A stretch of DNA of 12,418 nucleotides from Gammaproteobacteria bacterium. Its GTDB lineage: Bacteria > Pseudomonadota > Gammaproteobacteria > Granulosicoccales > Granulosicoccaceae. A program made the position numbers and the translations under genes. The notes under the pieces are model-generated. The model was not told the origin of the DNA. It did not search any database and saw only the letters and a program-made list of their open reading frames with translations. Location of the stretch: the NCBI GenBank assembly GCA_020444765.1, contig JAGRHW010000071.1, positions 1-12,418 on the forward strand, written 5' to 3'. Positions 6,988-12,418 of the stretch are shown one piece after another; the first letter of the stretch is position 1, and each line of letters opens with the position of its first letter.

Positions 6988-7011
6988 CCGGAGCGCGGTT
7001 TCGCGCTCCGG
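6988..7011. terminator. GC-rich hairpin downstream of dctP
   Basis: A perfect 10-base-pair stem (CCGGAGCGCG / CGCGCTCCGG) with a GTTT loop begins 20 bases after the dctP stop. No T run follows on either strand, so it is not a textbook rho-independent terminator. It may serve as a 3-prime RNA-stabilising hairpin or assist rho-dependent termination of the TRAP operon. Between it and the next hairpin (7012-7115) I see nothing recognisable. Confidence 0.5.
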
Positions 7012-7115
7012 CCGTTATGCCTGATGTTCAGCGTGCCGCCTTCCTCTGTGAAGCGGTAGTCCAAAAGGGTGAGACCGGTAACCCCGCCGACTGATTAATC
7101 GCCAAATCCTGATAT

Positions 7116-7150
7116 AAAAAAGCCGGTTCCGAAATCAATCGGAACCGGCT
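7116..7150 (-). terminator. Rho-independent terminator of the Liv-type binding-protein gene
   Basis: Read on the minus strand, an 11-base-pair perfect stem (7140-7150 with 7121-7131) with an eight-base loop is followed directly by a run of T (the A run at 7116-7121 on the plus strand). It starts about 30 bases after the stop of the leftward binding-protein gene. The plus-strand side has no T run, so it acts on the minus strand only. Confidence 0.88.
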
Positions 7151-7180
7151 CAAAGAGCTGCCTTGATCTAAGAGCCTTTC

Positions 7181-8392
7181 TCAGGGCTTGTAGTAGAGTT
7201 TGTCAGCCGTAGACTGAGCCGCTGGCCAGAGGATCGCAGCGTCCGTCGGTGACTGTTGAGCCTGAGTGTACTGGATGACGTAAATAGGCACTTCGGGCCA
7301 TTGTTGAAACATCCAGGCCGGATCCTTGTCCTGTGAAAAGTAGATTTCCCCGCGCGGGCCTTCCCAACGCAGATCGCGCAGTCCCGCCTGGATCGCTTCC
7401 GGGTCGGCGGATTTTTGTGCCTTGATCGCTTCGGCGATGACCATCACACCATCATAGCCTTCCATCGATACGGCGTTAGCCGGACGGTTGAATTTCGACT
7501 CGAAGGCGGCGGAGAAACTGCGCGACTTTTCGGTGTCAGGCTTGCCGGGCAGACCGGCCGGGTTGGCAATGACATGCACGCCCTGATCGCCCATCACGTT
7601 CCAGAACTCCGGTTCAAGCACGTCCGAGCCGGCAGCAAAAACAGCTGTTTCGGCAGAAGGCGCGAGCCCAAGATCGGCCGCCTGTTTCAACATCAGCAAC
7701 AAGCCGGAACCGGTAAAGCCGGCGACCAGCAGGTCGGGTTGCGGATCGGCACGTTTCAGTTGCAGCAACTGTGGTGTGAAGTCCGAAACCGTATTTTCCG
7801 CGGTAAACGAAGTGACCTTGGCGCCGGTGTCCTGCAGATTTTTGGTAAACACATCGATAACGCCGAAGCCCCAGTCCGAATTTTCGGCGATGATGGCGAT
7901 GTTTTTAAAACCCGCTTCCTTCACCCAGTCCGCGGCGATTGAATAGACCAGTGAATTTGCCACCGTGACGCGGAAAACCTGTTCAAGATGAGCCGAGGTA
8001 ACCGTATCGGACCAGCATTCACCGGCGACAAAGGGGATGTCGTATTTTTCCGCCACCGGTCCTACCGCGGAACAAACCGCTGAGTGCGCCGAACCCTGGA
8101 CGGCGACCACGCCTTCCTTGGAAGCCAGGCGTTCAAACGCAGCCACGCCTTTTTCAGGCGTACCGGAGGTATCTTCAACAACCAGTTCCACCTGCTTGCC
8201 AAGCAGTCCGCCGGCAGCGTTTATTTCCTCGATCGCCACGATCATTCCATCGCGCAGTGACTCGCCGGTCTGCACGCCTCCGGGTGGGGATAAAGGCGCG
8301 ATTCCACCAATCTTGATGGTATCCTCGGCAAAGGCGGGCGTCGCCAGAACGGTCAGGGTGCAGGCCACAAGGGTTGTATTACGGATATTCAT
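7181..8392 (-). CDS. Branched-chain amino acid-type ABC transporter periplasmic substrate-binding protein (LivK-like)
   Basis: From the ATG at 8392 the protein is 403 residues. A longer frame to 8470 exists, but the 8392 start has a TGGAG ribosome site eight bases upstream and begins exactly at a Sec signal peptide (MNIRNTT..., likely cleavage after AFA at 20-22). The mature part is a Peripla_BP_6 type I binding protein: IKIGGIAPLSPPGG (26-39), MIVAIEEINAAGGLLGK (50-66), a ligand-facing GSAHSAVCSAVGPVAEKY (100-117), ENSDWGFG (170-177) and MEGYDGV (310-316). Such proteins deliver amino acids, amides, urea, aromatic acids or other small solutes to LivHMGF. The gene stands alone with its own terminator, divergent from the regulator at 8541 and about 1 kb from livF. 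It probably feeds the adjacent permease, though another binding protein may lie beyond the right edge. The ligand cannot be named. Confidence 0.92.
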   Translation of the reverse strand: MNIRNTTLVACTLTVLATPAFAEDTIKIGGIAPLSPPGGVQTGESLRDGMIVAIEEINAAGGLLGKQVELVVEDTSGTPEKGVAAFERLASKEGVVAVQGSAHSAVCSAVGPVAEKYDIPFVAGECWSDTVTSAHLEQVFRVTVANSLVYSIAADWVKEAGFKNIAIIAENSDWGFGVIDVFTKNLQDTGAKVTSFTAENTVSDFTPQLLQLKRADPQPDLLVAGFTGSGLLLMLKQAADLGLAPSAETAVFAAGSDVLEPEFWNVMGDQGVHVIANPAGLPGKPDTEKSRSFSAAFESKFNRPANAVSMEGYDGVMVIAEAIKAQKSADPEAIQAGLRDLRWEGPRGEIYFSQDKDPAWMFQQWPEVPIYVIQYTQAQQSPTDAAILWPAAQSTADKLYYKP

Positions 8393-8400
8393 ATCGCTAA

Positions 8401-8405
8401 CTCCA
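8401..8405 (-). promoter_or_regulatory. Ribosome-binding site of the Liv-type binding-protein gene
   Basis: TGGAG on the minus strand, eight bases before the ATG at 8392. It decides the start in favour of the shorter, signal-peptide-bearing form over the frame that extends to 8470. Confidence 0.7.
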
Positions 8406-8457
8406 GGAACGGTTAATAGTCGATTCGGTCCAGATAAATTGCATGATTTACGTGAAA

Positions 8458-8487
8458 AGTATCGCAGCACTGTCCTCGGGCTTGCAA
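8458..8487 (-). promoter_or_regulatory. Candidate promoter of the Liv-type binding-protein gene
   Basis: On the minus strand, TTGCAA (8482-8487, four of six matches to the -35) and GATACT (8458-8463, four of six to the -10) are separated by 18 bases. They lie about 65 bases upstream of the start codon. Both boxes are imperfect; this is an eye-made prediction. Confidence 0.3.
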
Positions 8488-8491
8488 CGGA

Positions 8492-8509
8492 ATACTGGAC
8501 TTGATACTG
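8492..8509. repeat. ATACTG direct repeat in the divergent intergenic region (possible operator)
   Basis: ATACTG occurs at 8492-8497 and again at 8504-8509, a 12-base period. An inverted AGTATC lies at 8458-8463 across the region. Position between the regulator and the binding-protein gene, next to a promoter candidate, fits an operator for the helix-turn-helix protein. The units are short and may be chance. Confidence 0.25.
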
Positions 8510-8540
8510 TCGCTACCTGCTGTCCCAGGAGCGTCAGTAA

Positions 8541-9374
8541 ATGACAGACGACGATTACACCCAGAGTTATTTCACGGCCAATCTGAAATTGGCCAGCAGT
8601 TATTATCGTTCTATCTCGGAAGTCTGCCGGCGGCTGGGTATCAACCGGCAGCAGTTCATGAAATACCTGTCGGGCAGTTCTTTTCCGTCCCGGCATAATC
8701 TGCGCAGGATTGCGGATTTCTTTGGCTTTGACGAATACGAAATCCTGATGCCGCCAGATCAGTTCCGGAAAATCCTCAGCCTGCGGCCCAAGCATGAAAA
8801 CGAGGAGCTGACCTTACCGCCTTTACTGCCGGATCTGTTTCTCCAGGCACAGCGTCAGCGCGGAACCTTGACCAAAATCCACGGCTATTATTACGAGTAC
8901 TGTTATTCGTTCTCGACGGCAAAGCACATCTTGCGTTCGCTGGTTTTTTTCTACGGATGGAAAGACTACACGCTGTACAAGCGCATTGAACGTTTGCGCC
9001 GGCCCGGCGCCGGCGGTCCGCCGGATGTTTATAAATATTCCGGAATCGTTACGGTCGTGGGTGGGCGTATCCACATGCTCGATCAGGAAACCATTACCGG
9101 CAGCGAACTGACCCAGAGCATCCTGTTTCTCAATTACCGGAACCGGGTGAGTCTGCTGACCGGCCTGAAAATGGGTGTTTCAGGCTCGGATGCGCACGAA
9201 CCGTCGGCAGCACGGGTTATGCTGGAATATATCGGGAGTTCGGTGGATCTGCGTCAGGCGATTGCCGCCTGTCAGCTTTATCCGGAGCAATCATCTGAGA
9301 TACCGGCGCAGATTAGAGATGGCCTGTCCGACAATGGCAGAATCACCGGCCCGTTGCGGGCAGCGATGCTCTAG
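8541..9374 (+). CDS. Helix-turn-helix (XRE/Cro-like) transcriptional regulator with unrecognised C-terminal sensor domain
   Basis: This 277-residue protein starts at an ATG with AGGAG nine bases upstream. Residues 25-70 form a Cro/C1-type helix-turn-helix: ISEVCRRLGINRQQFMKYLS then FPSRHNLRRIADFFGFDEYEIL. A charged linker (71-105) leads to a domain of about 140 residues (105-245) rich in Tyr and Phe (HGYYYEYCYSF, LVFFYGW) with alternating beta-like stretches (YSGIVTVVGGRIHML). It ends in SAARVMLEYIGSSVDLRQAI (222-241). I do not recognise this domain as cupin, peptidase or phage repressor; it may bind a small ligand. No membrane segment or catalytic motif is seen. The gene diverges from the Liv-type binding-protein gene and ends 8 bases from the livF stop on the other strand. 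The context therefore points to control of this transporter and of itself. That it binds DNA is likely; the regulon and ligand are inferred. Confidence 0.8.
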   Translation: MTDDDYTQSYFTANLKLASSYYRSISEVCRRLGINRQQFMKYLSGSSFPSRHNLRRIADFFGFDEYEILMPPDQFRKILSLRPKHENEELTLPPLLPDLFLQAQRQRGTLTKIHGYYYEYCYSFSTAKHILRSLVFFYGWKDYTLYKRIERLRRPGAGGPPDVYKYSGIVTVVGGRIHMLDQETITGSELTQSILFLNYRNRVSLLTGLKMGVSGSDAHEPSAARVMLEYIGSSVDLRQAIAACQLYPEQSSEIPAQIRDGLSDNGRITGPLRAAML

Positions 9375-9382
9375 GAGCTTGT

Positions 9383-10099
9383 CTAAAACAGCCATTCCGC
9401 GATACTTTCCCGATATTCGGCATCGAACTTTTCCTTGCTGCCTTCCAGTTTGTTGGCGCCGAGTTCGAGCACGTAAATATAATCGGCAACGTCTACGCCC
9501 GCGATTACGTTCTGGTCCACCATCAGAATGGTGCGCTTTTCCTTTTCCACCAGTTCACGCAAATGGGAGTAAATCGTGCCGGCGCGTTTGGGGTCGAGTC
9601 CAACGGTCGGTTCATCGATCAAGATCAGCTCGGGGTCCGACATCAAGGCCAGCTCCAGTTGCATCAGGCGTTGTTGGCCTCCCGACAACAGCCCGGTACG
9701 GCGCTTGGAGAAATCCTTCAGATAAGGGGCGCGTTCATAGGTTCTTTCGATGGCCTGCCTGGCCCGTTTCCGGTCCTTGCGATAAACCCAGGTCGCCATT
9801 TCAATATTTTCCGCCACGCTCATATCACGGAACAACGCATGGTGTTGCGCTACATAAGCAATGCCATTAGACACGAGGTGTCGCGTCTGTATTTTTGTAA
9901 TGTCATCGCCCTTGTATTTTATGCTGCCCGAATGGGGTCGCAGCTGACCGATGATCGTTTTCAGTAATGTCGATTTGCCTACACCGTTGGCGCCGATAAT
10001 CGTCGTCAATTGCCCGGGGCGGGCAATAACCGAGACGCCGCGCAGGATGTCTATATCACGCTGATAACCGGCCGAAACCCCGTTTACTTCAAGTTGCAT
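9383..10099 (-). CDS. livF: Branched-chain amino acid-type ABC transporter ATP-binding protein LivF
   Basis: This 238-residue cytoplasmic ATPase starts at the ATG at 10099 with GGGAG six bases upstream; a 27-residue longer frame lacks such support and would overlap livG further. Walker A is GANGVGKST (36-44), the ABC signature LSGGQ (138-142) and Walker B LILIDEP (158-164). The H-loop position reads MVDQN with Gln in place of His (196), as usual in LivF. It pairs with LivG as the two different ATPases that drive LivHM. It overlaps livG by 11 bases and is the last gene of the operon. It ends 8 bases from the convergent regulator gene, with no terminator hairpin visible in the gap, so transcripts may run into each other. 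Confidence 0.95.
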   Translation of the reverse strand: MQLEVNGVSAGYQRDIDILRGVSVIARPGQLTTIIGANGVGKSTLLKTIIGQLRPHSGSIKYKGDDITKIQTRHLVSNGIAYVAQHHALFRDMSVAENIEMATWVYRKDRKRARQAIERTYERAPYLKDFSKRRTGLLSGGQQRLMQLELALMSDPELILIDEPTVGLDPKRAGTIYSHLRELVEKEKRTILMVDQNVIAGVDVADYIYVLELGANKLEGSKEKFDAEYRESIAEWLF

Positions 10100-10817
10100 G
10101 ATGATCTCCCAGGTAGGCTTCCAGAACAGCGGGGTCATTACGCACGACGTCCGGTTCACCGTCCGCGATGATATCGCCATAGGACAGGGTCACCACGCGA
10201 CGGCACAATCCGAAAATCGAGCCCATGTCATGACTGATCAGAATGATGGTGACGCCGGACTGATTCCATGAATTGATCGTTTCATACATAAAGCGTTTCA
10301 ATTCCGGGTGGACGCCGCCAAAAGGTTCGTCCAGCAAGACGATTTTAGGGTCGAGCATCATGATTCGTCCGAATTCCAGCAGTTTCGCCTGGCCGCCGGA
10401 CAGACTCGACGCGGGCTGATCGGCAAGGCGGGTCAGCTTGAGGGTGTCGAGTACCCGGCGGGCTTTCTGTTCGCCGTCGGCCCGGCTCATCGCGCCATCG
10501 GCCAGAGCGCCGACCAGCATGTTTTCGAACACGGTCAGACGCTTGAAGACCTTGGTGACCTGGAACGAACGTCCGATTCCGAGTTTTGCCAGACGGTGAG
10601 GCGGCAGGCCATCGATACGCTTGCCATCCAGCGTTATGACGCCGCTCGAGGCCTTGTAATAACCACCGATGATGTTTAACAGCGTGGTTTTGCCGGAGCC
10701 GTTGGGGCCGATCAGGCCGACCAGTTCTCCGCTGGCGAAGCTGAGGTCGATTCCCTTGAGCGCCTGCAGCCCGCCGAAATACTTGGAGAGATTCTGAATA
10801 TCCAGTTGTGTCTGCAT
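10089..10817 (-). CDS. livG: Branched-chain amino acid-type ABC transporter ATP-binding protein LivG
   Basis: This 242-residue ABC ATPase partners LivF. Walker A is GPNGSGKT (37-44), the Q-loop Gln is in RSFQVTKVF (83-91), the signature is LSGGQ (139-143), Walker B IVLLDEP (159-165) and the H-loop His is 196 in LISHD. After Walker B, where many LivG proteins have AAGLNP, this one reads FGGVHPEL. Its ATG at 10817 shares one base with the livM stop (TGATG), with AAGGAG nine bases upstream. An out-of-frame ATG in the same stretch (ATGACTGATG) is not the start. Translational coupling with livM is likely. Confidence 0.95.
   Translation of the reverse strand: MQTQLDIQNLSKYFGGLQALKGIDLSFASGELVGLIGPNGSGKTTLLNIIGGYYKASSGVITLDGKRIDGLPPHRLAKLGIGRSFQVTKVFKRLTVFENMLVGALADGAMSRADGEQKARRVLDTLKLTRLADQPASSLSGGQAKLLEFGRIMMLDPKIVLLDEPFGGVHPELKRFMYETINSWNQSGVTIILISHDMGSIFGLCRRVVTLSYGDIIADGEPDVVRNDPAVLEAYLGDHHAT
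10106..10110 (-). promoter_or_regulatory. Ribosome-binding site that fixes the livF start
   Basis: GGGAG on the minus strand lies six bases before the ATG at 10099, within the 3-prime end of livG. It supports the 238-residue form over the longer frame that reaches 10180. Confidence 0.65.
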
Positions 10818-11746
10818 CAGTCATCGCTCCTTTTTTGCAAGGCCTCGAGCGAGCCGAAGATGCCGTTCGGTGCAAATCGCAGCATGATGATGGCAATCAG
10901 GCCGAAGATGACCAATCGCCATTCGCCGAGTTCCCGTAGAGATTCCAGCAATAGTTGCAGCAGCACCCCGCCGAGTGCGGCATGGATGACATTGGTAAAA
11001 CCGCCGATGACCGCCATGGCAAGCACATAACCCATTTCCTGCATGGACATCATCGATGGCGTGATCAGTTGAACAAAGTGGGCATACAGGCCACCGGCCA
11101 GACCGGCAAAAGCCGTCGAGGCCGCAAACGCGAGTATTTTCCAGCGCGTGACATTGACGCCAAGGCTGGCGGCGCCGTCTTCGTCCTCACGTATGGCCTG
11201 AAAGAACAAACCTACCCGCGAACGCAGCAACAACAGCATCAACAGCACGCAAGCCACCGCCACGGCCAGGAATATATAGTAATAGCTTAGCGGGCCGGCG
11301 CCTTCGATCAGGGCTCTGACCTGCAGACCGCGCGAGCCCTGGGTGATCTGGTGTTCGGCGGTAACGGTAATGCGCAGGATTTCGGCAAAGGCGATCGTGG
11401 TAAGCCCGAGATAGGCGCCGTGCAATCGCAAGGTCAGCCAGCCGATCAGCAGACCCAGCAGGCCCGCAAGTAACACCCCCAGCACTAAAGCGGGAATCAC
11501 CGGCAGGTTGAAGTATGCGCCGCTCAGCACCGAAACATAAGCGCCCAGACCGCTCATCGCTGCCTGAGCAAAACTGATTCGACCCACATAGCCGACCAGT
11601 AATGACCAGCTGGACGCCAGGATCGAGTAATACAGGCCGATGGTCAGGGTATACAGCCAGTATTCCTGAAATCCGAGAAAGGGGAAAACCAGCGCCAGCA
11701 AAACGAGTGCGGCAAAGACTATCTGCGACAAGGTTATTTTTTTCAT
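10817..11746 (-). CDS. livM: Branched-chain amino acid-type ABC transporter permease LivM
   Basis: This 309-residue inner-membrane permease has eight to ten hydrophobic segments. LivM family marks are GRISFAQAAMSGLGAY (55-70), LTLRLHGAYLGLTTIAFAEI (in 104-123) and the cytoplasmic coupling loop FQAIREDEDGAASLGVNVTRWK (182-203), which docks to an ATPase subunit. The C-terminal RFAPNGIFG matches the usual ending. It forms the translocation pore with LivH. It overlaps livH by four bases (ATGA) and shares one base with the livG start. It lacks the long N-terminal extension of E. coli LivM, as do most members outside enterobacteria. Confidence 0.95.
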   Translation of the reverse strand: MKKITLSQIVFAALVLLALVFPFLGFQEYWLYTLTIGLYYSILASSWSLLVGYVGRISFAQAAMSGLGAYVSVLSGAYFNLPVIPALVLGVLLAGLLGLLIGWLTLRLHGAYLGLTTIAFAEILRITVTAEHQITQGSRGLQVRALIEGAGPLSYYYIFLAVAVACVLLMLLLLRSRVGLFFQAIREDEDGAASLGVNVTRWKILAFAASTAFAGLAGGLYAHFVQLITPSMMSMQEMGYVLAMAVIGGFTNVIHAALGGVLLQLLLESLRELGEWRLVIFGLIAIIMLRFAPNGIFGSLEALQKRSDD

Positions 11747-12418
11747 GCGCGGCGCTCCGCCTTGCCGAACAGGCCTTGTGGACGTAACAGCAAAATCAGG
11801 ATGAGCACCACCAGGCCATAAGCGTCCTTGTAGGCGAGGGCACGGCTTGTATCGGGGATCAGAACGGTGGCGAAACTTTCTACCTGACCAAGAATGATGG
11901 CGCCGACGATCGCACCCGGAATAGAGCCGAGTCCGCCGAGCACAACCACGATGTAGGCCTTGATCGCTGGAACCACGCCCATGGCCGGAACCACGTTAAA
12001 AACCGGCCCGATCAGCGCGCCTGCCGCACCGGCCAGTGCTGCCCCGGTGCCGAAGGCAAGCATTGACACCATCGCGATATTGATGCCGAAAATCTCGGCG
12101 GCGGAGCGGTCCTGGCTGACAGCCCGGACCGCCTTGCCGATCCAGGAATAACGCAGTACCAGCATCAGACTGATAATTATTACAACTCCTATACTGGCGG
12201 CGGTCAGGCGATCGCCGGGAATGATCAGTTCGCCGACCTCCACAATGCCGCGGAAGATCGGCGCGGGCCGCTGTGGCCAGGGACCGAATACGGAGTTGGC
12301 AAGATTGAGCAGCAGAATCGATAAGGCGAAGGTGATCATGATGGCGTATTCGTCGGGCCGGTCCACCTTGCCGGCATGGATGGGCCGGATCAGGGTCCGT
12401 TCGATCGCCATCCCCGCG
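11743..12418 (-). CDS. livH: Branched-chain amino acid-type ABC transporter permease LivH (5-prime end outside window)
   Basis: The frame stays open to the right edge. The first Met inside the window (12411) is within the conserved MAIERTLIRP stretch, which lies roughly 70 residues into full-length LivH (about 290). The true start is therefore beyond the edge, and about 224 residues are visible. Several membrane segments are present, with the coupling loop IGKAVRAVSQDRSAAEIFGI and the family motif VVLGGLGSIPGAIVGA near the C terminus, ending LLLRPQGLFGKAERRA. It is the first visible gene of the leftward livHMGF operon. The operon promoter, and possibly a second binding-protein gene, would lie outside the window. 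Confidence 0.93.
   Translation of the reverse strand, partial: AGMAIERTLIRPIHAGKVDRPDEYAIMITFALSILLLNLANSVFGPWPQRPAPIFRGIVEVGELIIPGDRLTAASIGVVIIISLMLVLRYSWIGKAVRAVSQDRSAAEIFGINIAMVSMLAFGTGAALAGAAGALIGPVFNVVPAMGVVPAIKAYIVVVLGGLGSIPGAIVGAIILGQVESFATVLIPDTSRALAYKDAYGLVVLILILLLRPQGLFGKAERRA

Noticed and set aside
8393..8470. N-terminal extension of the Liv-type binding protein to 8470
   Set aside because: It would bury the signal peptide behind 26 residues, and the ATG at 8392 has a good ribosome site.
9175..9870. 231-codon plus-strand open frame spanning the regulator end and livF
   Set aside because: Out of frame with the regulator and antisense to livF. The translation is Arg/Pro-rich noise.
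10345..10896. 183-codon minus-strand frame overlapping livG, starting from an ATG near the livM end
   Set aside because: Same strand but a different frame from livG, with Arg/Pro-rich sequence and no motifs; livG carries every ABC motif.
1..12418. Defence system, prophage, integron, CRISPR or RNA-gene content
   Set aside because: No nuclease, reverse transcriptase, integrase, transposase, repeat array or tRNA-like structure was seen; gene content is transport and metabolism.

Overview
The window reads as ordinary chromosomal DNA of a Pseudomonadota bacterium, more likely a marine or soil gamma- or alphaproteobacterium. This is inferred from moderate-to-high GC genes separated by AT-richer promoters, tight ATGA-type gene overlaps, Shine-Dalgarno starts, a TRAP transporter with a Tat-exported binding protein, and a Liv-type ABC system. 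I see no rRNA, tRNA, CRISPR array, insertion sequence or phage gene. Nearly all of it is coding, and no gene-free stretch exceeds about 215 bases.

Block A (1-6968) is one catabolic locus with two divergent arms. Leftward run a DAO-type flavoprotein with a fused C-terminal BFD-like [2Fe-2S] domain (1575-3002), a second FAD/NAD(P)-type flavoprotein (338-1585), and the start of an FGGY polyol/sugar kinase cut by the window edge (1-341). The three overlap by 11 and 4 bases, so they are almost certainly one operon. Rightward run a GlpR-like DeoR-family regulator (3171-3932) and a three-part TRAP transporter: dctQ, dctM and a Tat-exported dctP (3987-6968). Read together: a small substrate is imported by TRAP, phosphorylated by the kinase and oxidised by the flavoprotein pair, with the DeoR protein sensing a phosphorylated intermediate. 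The layout resembles glycerol utilisation. However, the kinase has Gly where canonical glycerol kinase has a substrate-contacting Arg, and a TRAP importer is unusual for glycerol, so the substrate is open.

Block B (7181-12418) is a branched-chain-amino-acid-type ABC transporter. The leftward operon livH (cut by the right edge), livM, livG, livF occupies 9383-12418, each gene overlapping the next by 1 to 11 bases. A separate leftward gene for a Liv-type periplasmic binding protein (7181-8392) ends in a clear rho-independent terminator. Between them, pointing right, is a helix-turn-helix regulator (8541-9374) with a C-terminal domain I do not recognise. It is divergent from the binding-protein gene and tail-to-tail with livF, so it probably controls this transporter. 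The ligand is unknown.

The most useful leads are the non-canonical kinase and its flavoprotein pair, and the unclassified sensor domain of the regulator at 8541-9374. I found no direct evidence of a wholly new kind of system.
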